Assembly: GCF_000010425.1 (NCBI RefSeq)
Contig: NC_008618.1
Span: 1,357,946-1,421,945 of the forward strand
Reading direction: 5' to 3'
Source of the DNA: Bifidobacterium adolescentis ATCC 15703
Lineage (GTDB): Bacteria; Actinomycetota; Actinomycetes; Actinomycetales; Bifidobacteriaceae
DNA: 64,000 bases
The notes beneath the pieces were generated by a model. The model did no database searches, had not been told where the DNA came from, and was given only the letters and a program-made list of their open reading frames with translations. Shown in pieces: positions 56,017-63,167 of this stretch (within the stretch, counting starts at the first letter, position 1; the number at the start of each line of letters is the position of its first letter). Both the position numbers and the translations under genes were made by a program.

Positions 56017-56369
56017 CGCACATTCCTTTCACGGTTCTCTTCCGTCAACAATTCTATCCCCGCACGCAAATACATAGGGACGTCACAAACGTCTCAGGAA
56101 ATAATACGGGGAAGCCCATCTCGTGGAATGATTATCGGAAATAATCCGATATTTGATGACGTTTCATCATAATGAAAATGCCCGCCATGTCTTCCTGCAA
56201 GGCAGGACAGCACACATACCACTTACTACTTCCACGCCGGCTTAAACATTCGGATGGGATACTCAAAAGAGCGTGGAAGAGGCGACCTGCTATTCAGCAC
56301 ACGAAATGCTGCAGCCGAACGTACAATGGTCGCCCCATGTCTTCGCTATTCGGCGATACCGTTTTTGGA
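56017..56369. other. Spacer with two dyads upstream of the DUF4230 operon
   Basis: This 353-bp non-coding stretch lies between the flavodoxin remnant and the DUF4230 pair. Palindromes TATCGGA-N5-TCCGATA (56133-56151) and TGATGA-N4-TCATCA (56154-56169) lie together, in A/T-rich DNA suited to a regulated promoter for the leftward DUF4230 genes. Nothing recognisable is seen from 56170 to 56369. Confidence 0.5.
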
Positions 56370-56642
56370 CTAAATCAGCCAATCGGTCACGTCCTTCTCG
56401 GAAACAGATTCCGAGAAACGGTGCCCGGTAAGCCATGTACCGCTGCCTGCCATTTTCTGGAGCGTGGATGCACTGTTGCCGATATCGGAGCTGGCGGAAG
56501 TGCAGAACGGAATGATCGTCTTACCTGCGAAATCGTTGGATTTGACGGAATCGTTCACCAGCCAAACAGGTGCCATCCACCAAATCGGGAAGCCCAGATA
56601 CACAGTGCTGCCGGCACCGACCATGTCATGGACCGGAATCAT
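56370..56642 (-). pseudogene. N-terminally truncated flavodoxin
   Basis: A 90-residue frame matches the C-terminal half of a flavodoxin: TVYLGFPIWWMAPVWLVNDSVKSNDFAGKTIIPFCTSASSDIGNSASTLQKM … TWLTGHRFSESVSEKDVTDWL. The N-terminal half with the FMN phosphate loop (S-x-T-G-x-T) is absent. The frame begins at an ATG overlapping the aldo/keto reductase stop by 4 bp, so the missing part would lie inside that gene; a deletion or fusion joint is likely. It cannot bind FMN as a normal flavodoxin. Confidence 0.8.
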
Positions 56643-57514
56643 TCGCGGCCGGCACGTTCCTTGACATAACCGACGAAGCGGTCGACCGCCTCAGGGGTGT
56701 CGTGGCGAAAGAACATGCTGGTCTTGGTGTCAAGGCCCGCGATGGTTGCCATCTCGCTGTCGGAGAGCCGGAAATCGAAAATGTTCAGGTTTTCTTCCAT
56801 GCGCTCCTTGTGCGTGGACTTGGGCAGAGCAACGATGTCGCGCTGGGTGAGCCAACGCAGGATCACCTGCGCGACGGACTTGCCATGCGCCTCGCCGATC
56901 CTGGCCAGGGTGGGATTGGAGAACATGTTCTGCATGCCCTCCCCGAACGGAGCCCATGCTTCCTGAGCCACGCCCCGCTTGACCATGTTCTTGCGAGCTT
57001 CGATCTGCTGGTTGAGCGGATTAGTCTCGACCTGATCGACCATCGGGGCGATCTCATTGAAGGCGACCATATCGGCCAGACGATCCGGATAGAAGTTACT
57101 CACGCCGATGGCGCGGATCACGCCGTCCTTGTAGAGCTTTTCGAGTGCACGCCACGCGCCGTAGGTATCGGAAAACGGCTGGTGCAGTAACACCAGATCG
57201 AGATAGTCGGTGCCAAGCTTCTTCAAGGACACATCGACGGACCTCAGCGTGTTCTCATAGCCGTAATTGCTGATCCAGATCTTGGTAGTGAGGAACAGAT
57301 CCTTACGATCGATACCGGAATCCTTGATTCCTTGGCCGACTTCGGCCTCGTTGAAGTACGACTGTGCGGTGTCGATATGGCGGTACCCGGTCTCGATGGC
57401 CTCGCGCACGCAGCGAGGAGCATCGTCCTTGCTGATCTGGAAGACGCCGTATCCGATCTTCGGAATCTCAATACCGTTGGCAAGTTTCACGTATTCCACT
57501 GTTTTTCCTTCCAT
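56639..57514 (-). CDS. Aldo/keto reductase
   Basis: 291-residue NADPH-dependent oxidoreductase with a TIM barrel. The catalytic residues are in GYRHIDTAQSYFNEAEVG (Asp, Tyr), LTTKIWISNYGYENTL (Lys) and LDLVLLHQPFSDTYGAW (His). The NADPH site carries LPKSTHKERMEENLNIFDFRLS. The substrate is unknown; such enzymes commonly detoxify reactive carbonyls. The divergent MerR regulator and a 19-bp-spaced promoter suggest induction by a small stress molecule. The start MEGKTVEY fits the promoter position; earlier in-frame starts lie at or before the predicted transcription start. Confidence 0.88.
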   Translation of the reverse strand: MEGKTVEYVKLANGIEIPKIGYGVFQISKDDAPRCVREAIETGYRHIDTAQSYFNEAEVGQGIKDSGIDRKDLFLTTKIWISNYGYENTLRSVDVSLKKLGTDYLDLVLLHQPFSDTYGAWRALEKLYKDGVIRAIGVSNFYPDRLADMVAFNEIAPMVDQVETNPLNQQIEARKNMVKRGVAQEAWAPFGEGMQNMFSNPTLARIGEAHGKSVAQVILRWLTQRDIVALPKSTHKERMEENLNIFDFRLSDSEMATIAGLDTKTSMFFRHDTPEAVDRFVGYVKERAGRE

Positions 57515-57560
57515 AAATTCGTCGGTATTCAGTGCCGGCATGTATGCCGTTCTGACCCCC

Positions 57561-57591
57561 ACGATAAAATCCGGTAGCTGCTACCGGTCAA
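57561..57591 (-). promoter_or_regulatory. MerR-type promoter of the aldo/keto reductase gene
   Basis: On the minus strand TTGACC (-35) and TATCGT (-10) are separated by 19 bp. The spacer holds the palindrome CCGGTAG-CAG-CTACCGG, centred as MerR-family activators require to twist an over-long spacer. Confidence 0.8.
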
Positions 57592-57602
57592 ATTACGGCA
57601 CG

Positions 57603-57632
57603 CCGGTACTATCTACCGGTATTAATAACCGG
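57603..57632. promoter_or_regulatory. Additional CCGGTA palindromes in front of the merR-like gene
   Basis: CCGGTA-N5-TACCGG (57603-57619) and CCGGT-N7-ACCGG (57616-57632) overlap each other and repeat the half-site of the reductase operator. They lie about 110-140 bp before the regulator start, so autoregulation is likely. Confidence 0.6.
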
Positions 57633-57741
57633 AAATGTGACATGATAGGTACAAACAAAAAGAACAATGCGCCTCAAGCCCGACCCCATCCGGCGGCACC
57701 CGCCGAACGTCCTGCCGCGCAGCGTCCGAAAGGAGCCACGT

Positions 57742-58185
57742 ATGGCAATCACGGCAGTGCCACTCCATAAGAACATGAAAACCTATACGATGAAGCAGGC
57801 CTGCAAACTAACCGGCATGAATTACGAAGCATTGAAGTTCTATTGCAATTCAGGACTCGTGCCCGGTCTCAAACGAGACCAGAACAACCGACGCGTCTTC
57901 GACGAGCGATGCATCGCATGGATCAACGGCCTGACATGCCTCAAACGCTGCGGTCTGGGCATCAAGGAGATGCGGCACTACACGCAACTCTGTCTTAAAG
58001 GTGAGTCATCGATACCGGAACGTCAGGAAATCCTTGCCGAAAAACGCGAGCATCTGGAGACGCAACTGGAGGAACTGCGTAAAGCCATCGCATACATCGA
58101 TGAAAAACAGCGCTTCTACGCCGACGTGACTGCCGGCAGGACGGCATACTGCAGCAACGTCATCGACACGACGCAAAGCGACTGA
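57742..58185 (+). CDS. MerR family transcriptional regulator
   Basis: 147-residue regulator. The winged-helix motif YTMKQACKLTGMNYEALKFYCNSGLVPGLKRDQNNRRVFDE (about 15-55) is followed by IAWINGLTCLKRCGLGIKEMRHYTQLCLKGESSIPERQEILAEKREHLETQLEELRKAIAYIDEKQRFY, the dimerisation helix. Several Cys residues occur, and the C-terminus ends YCSNVI. No metal-binding loop is present, so a small molecule or thiol stress signal is more likely. The ATG follows GAAAGGAGCC. It is divergent from the aldo/keto reductase it probably controls. Confidence 0.9.
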   Translation: MAITAVPLHKNMKTYTMKQACKLTGMNYEALKFYCNSGLVPGLKRDQNNRRVFDERCIAWINGLTCLKRCGLGIKEMRHYTQLCLKGESSIPERQEILAEKREHLETQLEELRKAIAYIDEKQRFYADVTAGRTAYCSNVIDTTQSD

Positions 58186-58187
58186 CT

Positions 58188-58327
58188 GCGTTCCGTAGGT
58201 GATTTTTGCGTTCCGTAGGCGGTCAGCTTCGAATCCGGACACGAGCAAACGCCTAATTCCAGGCATCTCGCCGATGCTTATCCGGCAGCAACCACCTACG
58301 GAAGCCCAAAATCACCTACGGAATCGC
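58188..58327. repeat. REP/MITE-like inverted repeat element
   Basis: A 140-bp segment begins with two head-to-tail copies of GCGTTCCGTAGGTGATTTT-like sequence (58188-58224) and ends with their inverted counterpart, ACCACCTACGGAAGCCCAAAATCACCTACGGAATCGC (58290-58327). Each arm has two TTCCGTAGG words spaced about 20 bp. It has no coding capacity and sits between the merR-like stop (3 bp away) and the TPP riboswitch. Confidence 0.75.
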
Positions 58328-58371
58328 GCCTGTCAAGGGACGCAGATAGATTAACCACTGTTGTAAACATG

Positions 58372-58458
58372 CGGGGGTGCTTGATGTCCAAGTCCATCAA
58401 GCTGAGATAGGCATGAACGCCTGACCCTTTGAACCTGTTGGTTAGGACCAACGTAGGG
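58372..58458 (+). promoter_or_regulatory. TPP (THI-box) riboswitch
   Basis: The leader of thiM contains the thiamine pyrophosphate aptamer: GGGGGTGCTTGAT, the core CTGAGATAGGCATGAACGCCTGACCC and the THI-box TTTGAACCTG. The aptamer 3' side runs into GTAGGGAGC, the ribosome binding site of thiM, only eight bases before the ATG. This suggests control by blocking translation when TPP is bound. Confidence 0.93.
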
Positions 58459-58466
58459 AGCAGATC

Positions 58467-59351
58467 ATGAGCGATGACCCATCCACCAATGACGCACTCG
58501 GCACATTGCGTGCCGCCATCAAACAAGCCGTCACGGACGTGCGCGGGCAGACACCATTGGCGCAGTCGTTCACCAATTTCGTAACCATCAATCTGGTGGC
58601 CAACGCGCAGCTCGCCGCGGGCGGCACCGCGGCCATGAGCTATCTGCCGGATGACGTGATCGCCACCGCCGAAATCGCAGGATCCAATTACATCAACGTG
58701 GGAACGTTGCTGCCGTTCTTCAAGAACGCGCTGCCCGAGATCGCGCGCAAGCTACATGAGAACGGCAAAACCTGGGTGCTCGATCCGGTCGCGGCCGGCA
58801 TCGGCGAGACACGCACCGCCATCCTCGAATCGTTCCGTGACGTTCCGCCGACCATCGTGCGCGGCAACGCCAGCGAGATCATCGCGCTCGACGCGATGTG
58901 GGGACTCGCCGACGCCGACAGCACCACGCCCGCGACCCGTCCCGCCGGCGTGGAAGCCGTCGATGAGGTCGATGCCGCGGTCGACGCGGCCAAGCGTCTC
59001 GCCCGCCATCTGGCGAAGCGCTCCCCCGTTGGAGCAGGCGCGGTCGCGGTGTCCGGCGCGGTTGATCTGGTGACCGACGGCGAGCGCACGTTCCGCCTGC
59101 CCGGAGGCAGCGCGATGATGACGAAGATCACCGGCGCCGGCTGTTCGCTCGGCGGCGTGACCGCAACGTATCTTGCCGTGGCCGAGCCGCTGGTCGCCGC
59201 CCTTGCCGCGTCGCTGCTGTATGATCGTGCGTCCGAAATCGCCGAAGTCAAATCCGATGGCCCCGGTTCGTTCCAGGTGGCGCTGCTCGACGCGCTGTGG
59301 AACGTCACCGCCGACCAGGTGGCCGCGTCCGACATCATCGAAACCAACTGA
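58467..59351 (+). CDS. thiM: Hydroxyethylthiazole kinase ThiM
   Basis: 294-residue kinase phosphorylating 4-methyl-5-(2-hydroxyethyl)thiazole for thiamine salvage. TPLAQSFTNFVTINLVANAQLAAGGTAAMSY is the substrate region; GNYINVGTLL-type (SNYINVGTLLPFF), WVLDPVAAGIGETRT and VRGNASEIIAL follow. The ATP site holds MMTKITGAGCSLGGVTATYLA (catalytic Cys in GAGCSLG). Slightly longer than the usual 260-270 residues because of an insertion near 160. It is under the TPP riboswitch. Confidence 0.95.
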   Translation: MSDDPSTNDALGTLRAAIKQAVTDVRGQTPLAQSFTNFVTINLVANAQLAAGGTAAMSYLPDDVIATAEIAGSNYINVGTLLPFFKNALPEIARKLHENGKTWVLDPVAAGIGETRTAILESFRDVPPTIVRGNASEIIALDAMWGLADADSTTPATRPAGVEAVDEVDAAVDAAKRLARHLAKRSPVGAGAVAVSGAVDLVTDGERTFRLPGGSAMMTKITGAGCSLGGVTATYLAVAEPLVAALAASLLYDRASEIAEVKSDGPGSFQVALLDALWNVTADQVAASDIIETN

Positions 59352-59388
59352 CCGCAACGTTCCGTGGATGGTTTCGCACCATCGCAAT

Positions 59389-59409
59389 CGTATATACGGA
59401 ATATATACG
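59389..59409. promoter_or_regulatory. A/T-rich dyad in the thiM-thiE spacer
   Basis: CGTATATA-N5-TATATACG, 8-bp arms, lies in the 143-bp spacer between thiM and thiE. It could be an operator, a promoter element or a weak hairpin. No second riboswitch is visible before thiE. Confidence 0.4.
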
Positions 59410-59494
59410 TTCAGTGCGGTGCGACGGAAAATAAACGGAAAATAACAAGACTTCTTCTGGAGCACTTACCCAAAGAACAACAAAGGGGAGACCA

Positions 59495-60250
59495 ATGAAT
59501 AATTATCCATTCGCCTCGATGCGCGACTGCTTTGATATGAGCGCGTATTTCGTGGTCGGTCCGCAGGATTGCAAGGGCCGGCCGGTGACGGATGTGGTGG
59601 ATGACGCGTTGCGTGGGGGCGCGACGTTCATCCAATTGCGCGCCAAGAACGCGGATGCGAAGGATATCACCGAAATGGCCCGCGATATCGCGCAGGTCAT
59701 CAAGAACAGCGGCAAGTCCGATTCCGTGGCGTTTGTGATCGACGACCGCGTGGATGTGGTGTGGCAGGCGCGCGACAAGGGCATCAAGGTGGATGGCGTG
59801 CATATCGGCCAGACCGATATGGAACCGCAGGAGGCTCGCGCGCTGCTCGGCGAGGATGCCATCGTGGGCCTGTCCGCCGAGACCGAAAGTCTGGTGAAGC
59901 TTATCAACGAGCTGCCGAGCGGCTGCATCGACTACATCGGCGCCGGCCCGCTACATGTGTCCACCACCAAGCCGGAGGCTTCCGTGGGCGGCAACGACGG
60001 TTCCGGGCACACGCTTGACGAGGAACAGATCAACGCGATTTGCGCGGCGAGCGAGTTCCCGGTAGTGGTCGGCGGCGGCGTACATGCCGACGATATGGAG
60101 ATGCTGGCCCGTTCGAAGGCGGCCGGCTGGTTCGTGGTGTCCGCGATCGCCGGTGCCGACGATCCGGAAGCGGCCACCCGCGAAATGGTGACGCGCTGGA
60201 AGGCGGTGCGCGGCGACGCGAAGCACGGCTATGCGCCGCGTGTGAAGTAG
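59495..60250 (+). CDS. thiE: Thiamine-phosphate synthase ThiE
   Basis: 251-residue TIM-barrel enzyme that joins HMP pyrophosphate and thiazole phosphate. AYFVVGPQDCKG and GGATFIQLRAKNADAKDITE contain the diphosphate-binding region, followed by VAFVIDDRVDVVWQA, GVHIGQTDMEPQEAR, IDYIGAGPLHVSTTKPEAS and PVVVGGGVHADDM. Residue count is above the usual 210-220. The start at 59495 follows AAAGGGGAG. It lies between thiM and thiD. Confidence 0.95.
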   Translation: MNNYPFASMRDCFDMSAYFVVGPQDCKGRPVTDVVDDALRGGATFIQLRAKNADAKDITEMARDIAQVIKNSGKSDSVAFVIDDRVDVVWQARDKGIKVDGVHIGQTDMEPQEARALLGEDAIVGLSAETESLVKLINELPSGCIDYIGAGPLHVSTTKPEASVGGNDGSGHTLDEEQINAICAASEFPVVVGGGVHADDMEMLARSKAAGWFVVSAIAGADDPEAATREMVTRWKAVRGDAKHGYAPRVK

Positions 60251-60378
60251 TCCGTCGTACAGGAAATCGACAAGCCCGCTGAGATGAGCGAGAAGTTCCG
60301 CAAAGGTGGTTCTACACTGTATCAGTGAGCTCAGTGAAGATAATCAATGAATCAGTGAGCCTAATAAGGAGAGTTACC

Positions 60379-61221
60379 ATGACCAGCACATTGCCACCGG
60401 TATTGAGCATCGCAGGATCGGATTCGTCCGGCGGTGCCGGCATTCAGGCGGATTTGAAGACCATGCTCGCCAACGGCGTGTTCGGCATGACCGCGATCGC
60501 GGCGCTGACCGCGCAGAACACCACCGGCGTGACGATGGTCACCAACACTCCCCCGGAAATGCTTGCGGCGCAGATCGACGCGGTGTTCGAAGACATTCCG
60601 CCGGTGGCGGTGAAGATTGGCATGGTGTCCAGCGCCGAGCTCATCACCGTGATCGCCGACCGTCTGACCGCGCACAACGCGAAGAACGTGGTGCTCGACC
60701 CGGTGATGGTGGCCACGTCCGGCGCGAAGCTCATCGAGGATGATGCCATCGCGGCGCTGACGTCCAAACTGTTCCCGCTGGCCACTGTGATCACGCCGAA
60801 CATGCCGGAGACCCAGGTACTGTGCGACTTGGCCGTAGAGCAGGGTGCGGGCGCAATCGACTATGAGAACGGCGAATCCATCTCCACCGAGAACGACATG
60901 GTGACCGCAGGTCATCTGCTCGCCGGCCATTTCGGCTGCGCGGTGCTCGTCAAGGGCGGCCACGGCACGCATGACGCGAGTGACGTGCTTGTCGAGCCGG
61001 ATGGCAAGATCACCTGGTTCCGTTCCCGTCGCATCAACAACCCGAACACGCACGGCACCGGCTGCACACTGTCTTCCGCCATCGCCAGCCATTTGGCTCT
61101 TGGCGAGGCGCTGCCGACGGCCGTCGACCATGCCAAGCTGTACCTGACCGGCGCTTTGGAAGCGCAGCTCGATCTTGGACATGGTTCCGGTCCGATGGAC
61201 CACGCGTGGAAGTGGCGTTGA
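60379..61221 (+). CDS. thiD: Hydroxymethylpyrimidine/phosphomethylpyrimidine kinase ThiD
   Basis: 280-residue ribokinase-fold enzyme that phosphorylates HMP and HMP-P. PPVLSIAGSDSSGGAGIQADLKTMLANGVFGMTAIAALTAQNTTGV is the signature start. The substrate site reads KIGMVSSAELI and VLDPVMVATSGAKLIED. The C-terminal ATP signature is NTHGTGCTLSSAIASHLALG. The start at 60379 follows AATAAGGAGAG. With thiM and thiE it forms a salvage set; no thiC or thiG is visible here. Confidence 0.96.
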   Translation: MTSTLPPVLSIAGSDSSGGAGIQADLKTMLANGVFGMTAIAALTAQNTTGVTMVTNTPPEMLAAQIDAVFEDIPPVAVKIGMVSSAELITVIADRLTAHNAKNVVLDPVMVATSGAKLIEDDAIAALTSKLFPLATVITPNMPETQVLCDLAVEQGAGAIDYENGESISTENDMVTAGHLLAGHFGCAVLVKGGHGTHDASDVLVEPDGKITWFRSRRINNPNTHGTGCTLSSAIASHLALGEALPTAVDHAKLYLTGALEAQLDLGHGSGPMDHAWKWR

Positions 61222-61309
61222 GCCAAGCCACGCGAACCACGGCAACCGTTGGAACAGTACAACAAGTAATCGCACGAAAACACACGAGACAACGCTGAGA
61301 AAGGTAATC

Positions 61310-61675
61310 ATGACGCTCGATCGCAACGCAGAAAAGCAGGAAGTGCCCGTCAATCCGGAAACCGGCAAACCGTATATCAACACGCTTGCCGCAGTAGCCA
61401 TCTCCCCCGCCGGCGCCAGCCCGGAGAAGTCCACGTACGTGGCGCAGGCCGTGGATGTGATCCGTGAATCCGGCCTGCCGAACGAGACGAACGCCATGTT
61501 CACCAACATCGAAGGAGACATCGACGATGTGCTCAAGGTGATCCGCGACGCTACCATGAAGCTCGCCGGCCAGGGATACCGCACCGACGTGGTGATCCGT
61601 CTCGACATCCGCCCCGGTTTCGAAGGACAGATCCACGCCAAGCAGGAACTGGTAAACGAGATTCTGTCGAAATAA
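61310..61675 (+). CDS. Thiamine-binding protein (MTH1187/YkoF-like family)
   Basis: 121-residue small protein of the MTH1187 (PF01910 thiamine-binding) family. INTLAAVAISPAGASPEKSTYVAQAVDVIRESGLPNETNAMFTNIEGDIDDVLKVIRDATMKLAGQGYRTDVVIRLDIRPGF forms the ferredoxin-like fold. Members bind thiamine or its HMP part. Placement at the end of thiM-thiE-thiD supports a thiamine-related role, perhaps storage or transport accessory. The start at 61310 follows GAGAAAGG. A terminator follows. Confidence 0.85.
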   Translation: MTLDRNAEKQEVPVNPETGKPYINTLAAVAISPAGASPEKSTYVAQAVDVIRESGLPNETNAMFTNIEGDIDDVLKVIRDATMKLAGQGYRTDVVIRLDIRPGFEGQIHAKQELVNEILSK

Positions 61676-61711
61676 CCCCCTTTACAGTGGTGAAACGAAA
61701 CCATTCCATGT

Positions 61712-61749
61712 AAAAAAGCGCGCTTTTTCTTGGCAAAAGCGCGCTTTTC
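61712..61749 (+). terminator. Terminator of the thiamine gene cluster
   Basis: Two copies of the self-complementary AAAAGCGCGCTTTT (61714-61727 and 61735-61748) pair around TCTTGGC. The second arm is followed by CG and a T-rich tail. It closes the thi cluster just before the lacI-like gene. Confidence 0.85.
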
Positions 61750-61762
61750 GCGTTTATTTGGG

Positions 61763-61768
61763 TATAGT
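61763..61768 (+). promoter_or_regulatory. Possible -10 element of the lacI-like gene
   Basis: GGGTATAGT gives TATAGT only 10 bp before the ATG, and no ribosome binding site is visible. The transcript may therefore be leaderless. No convincing -35 was found. Confidence 0.4.
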
Positions 61769-61777
61769 GTTGCGATT

Positions 61778-62821
61778 ATGACGACAATGAAGGAAATCGC
61801 CGAACAAACGGGGGTATCCATCTCCACTGTATCCCTGGTGCTCAACGGACGCGACGAAGGCAGGGTAAATCCCGCGCTCGCCAAACTCGTACGCAACAAA
61901 GCGACCGAGCTCGGGTACAAGATCAATCCGTTGGCGCGAAGCCTGCGTACCAACAAAACCCGAATCCTCGGCTTCATCAGCGAGGAAGTTGCCACCACAC
62001 CATACGCAGGCGGCATCATTCTGGGCGCGCAGGATGCGGCCAGTGCCTACGGCTACATGCTGTTCACAGTCAGCACCGACGGCAAGGCGAGCGAGGAGAA
62101 CGAAATCGCCACGTTGAAACGATACGGCGTGGATGGATTCTTCTATTCGAAGATGTCGAACCGCATCGCGCATGTGCCTGAATCGTTGAGCGATTATCCC
62201 GTGGTGATGGTGGACGCCACCGATTATGAGAACAAGGTTCCCAGCGTCGAGCCCGACGAGTTCATGATCGGCTATGACGCCACGATACGGTTGCTGCAGG
62301 CCGATTGCAAACGTATCGCGTACGTGGGTTGCGCGGAAAACATGATCGCGCAGGACGGTCGTCTTGCCGGCTACTGCACCGCGTTGCAGGAGGCCGGACG
62401 TGCGTTCAACCCATCGCTGGTATGCAACGTAATGAACGACGGTCCAGCTTTACGCGCCGTGAACAAGTTGTTCGACGACGAGCATCCGGACGGCTTCTTC
62501 TGCTTCAATGATGCGCGCGCCTGGTATGTGTACGAATGCGCGGCAAGAAGAGGGCTTACGGTAGGCAAGGATATTTCCGTGGTCGGCGTGGACAACCACC
62601 GCGTGTTCGCAGAGACACTTGAACCGCAGCTGACCACCGTCGAACTGCCACATTACGAAATGGGCTATTGGTCAGCCTGCAAGCTGATTTCCATGATTGA
62701 AGGCAAGGATGTGGATACCAGTTCATGTCCATCCGCCAGAGCTTCCCTGCCGCCGCTTGATGCGCCGATTCCGGCGAAGATCCACTGCGCATTGTTGGAA
62801 AAAGATTCCGTCATATCCTGA
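61778..62821 (+). CDS. LacI family transcriptional regulator
   Basis: 347-residue sugar-responsive repressor. The HTH and hinge read MKEIAEQTGVSISTVSLVLNGRDEGRVNPALAKLVRNKATELGYKINPLARSLRTNKTRILGFI. The periplasmic-binding-like core follows (YAGGIILGAQDAASAYGY, VDGFFYSKMSN, DGFFCFNDARAWYVYECAARRGLTVGKDISVVGVDN). The inducer is unknown; the neighbouring permease points to sucrose or a related oligosaccharide. The start MTTMKEIA is chosen; a longer frame has 16 extra codons. It is followed by a putative terminator and the operator array of the permease. Confidence 0.92.
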   Translation: MTTMKEIAEQTGVSISTVSLVLNGRDEGRVNPALAKLVRNKATELGYKINPLARSLRTNKTRILGFISEEVATTPYAGGIILGAQDAASAYGYMLFTVSTDGKASEENEIATLKRYGVDGFFYSKMSNRIAHVPESLSDYPVVMVDATDYENKVPSVEPDEFMIGYDATIRLLQADCKRIAYVGCAENMIAQDGRLAGYCTALQEAGRAFNPSLVCNVMNDGPALRAVNKLFDDEHPDGFFCFNDARAWYVYECAARRGLTVGKDISVVGVDNHRVFAETLEPQLTTVELPHYEMGYWSACKLISMIEGKDVDTSSCPSARASLPPLDAPIPAKIHCALLEKDSVIS

Positions 62822-62861
62822 TTTTTCTGTTTTTACAACGATTCAAATGCTTACGATTGTT

Positions 62862-62900
62862 CGCACAGCCATTTTCTATACATGAAAATTGTGCGTTTGT
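62862..62900 (+). terminator. Possible terminator of the lacI-like gene
   Basis: CGCACA-GCC-ATTTTC pairs with GAAAAT-TGTGCG around TATACAT, with a three-base bulge, then TTTGTT. An imperfect but plausible terminator 40 bp after the stop. The rest of 62822-62988 holds nothing else recognised. Confidence 0.5.
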
Positions 62901-62988
62901 TCACGACACGCCGAATAAAGCAATCGTGCCAACAGTCCGCCAGCAGTTGATTCAGGCTTAATTTCAACTATCCGCAAATCCTTACAAA

Positions 62989-63025
62989 CGTTTGACGTCA
63001 AACGATTGACGTCAAACGATTGACG
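62989..63025. promoter_or_regulatory. Tandem LacI-type operators upstream of the permease
   Basis: A perfect palindrome CGTTTGACGTCAAACG (62989-63004), then CGATTGACGTCAAACG (63003-63018) with one mismatch, then a half CGATTGACG (63017-63025). Spacing is 14 bp. The last half overlaps the -35 of the permease promoter, as expected for repression by the adjacent LacI-type regulator. Confidence 0.85.
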
Positions 63026-63048
63026 AAGCAGTTGCAACATGCTATCTT
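63020..63048 (+). promoter_or_regulatory. Promoter of the permease gene
   Basis: TTGACG (63020-63025), a 17-bp spacer and TATCTT (63043-63048). The -35 lies inside the last operator half-site. The start codon is 120 bp downstream. Confidence 0.75.
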
Positions 63049-63167
63049 GAAGCCATGTTCGCTTTTCGGCACGGCAGCTGAAATCAGAGCAGGCGCAAGC
63101 CAAAACAACATCGGAAGCGATCGCTGCCGCGCGGCAGCGGCAGCGCGAAGAGAAAAAGAGAATCAAA

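Noticed and set aside
56172-56669. 165-codon plus-strand frame over the flavodoxin remnant
   Set aside because: The opposite strand encodes clear flavodoxin sequence; the plus frame has no family signature.
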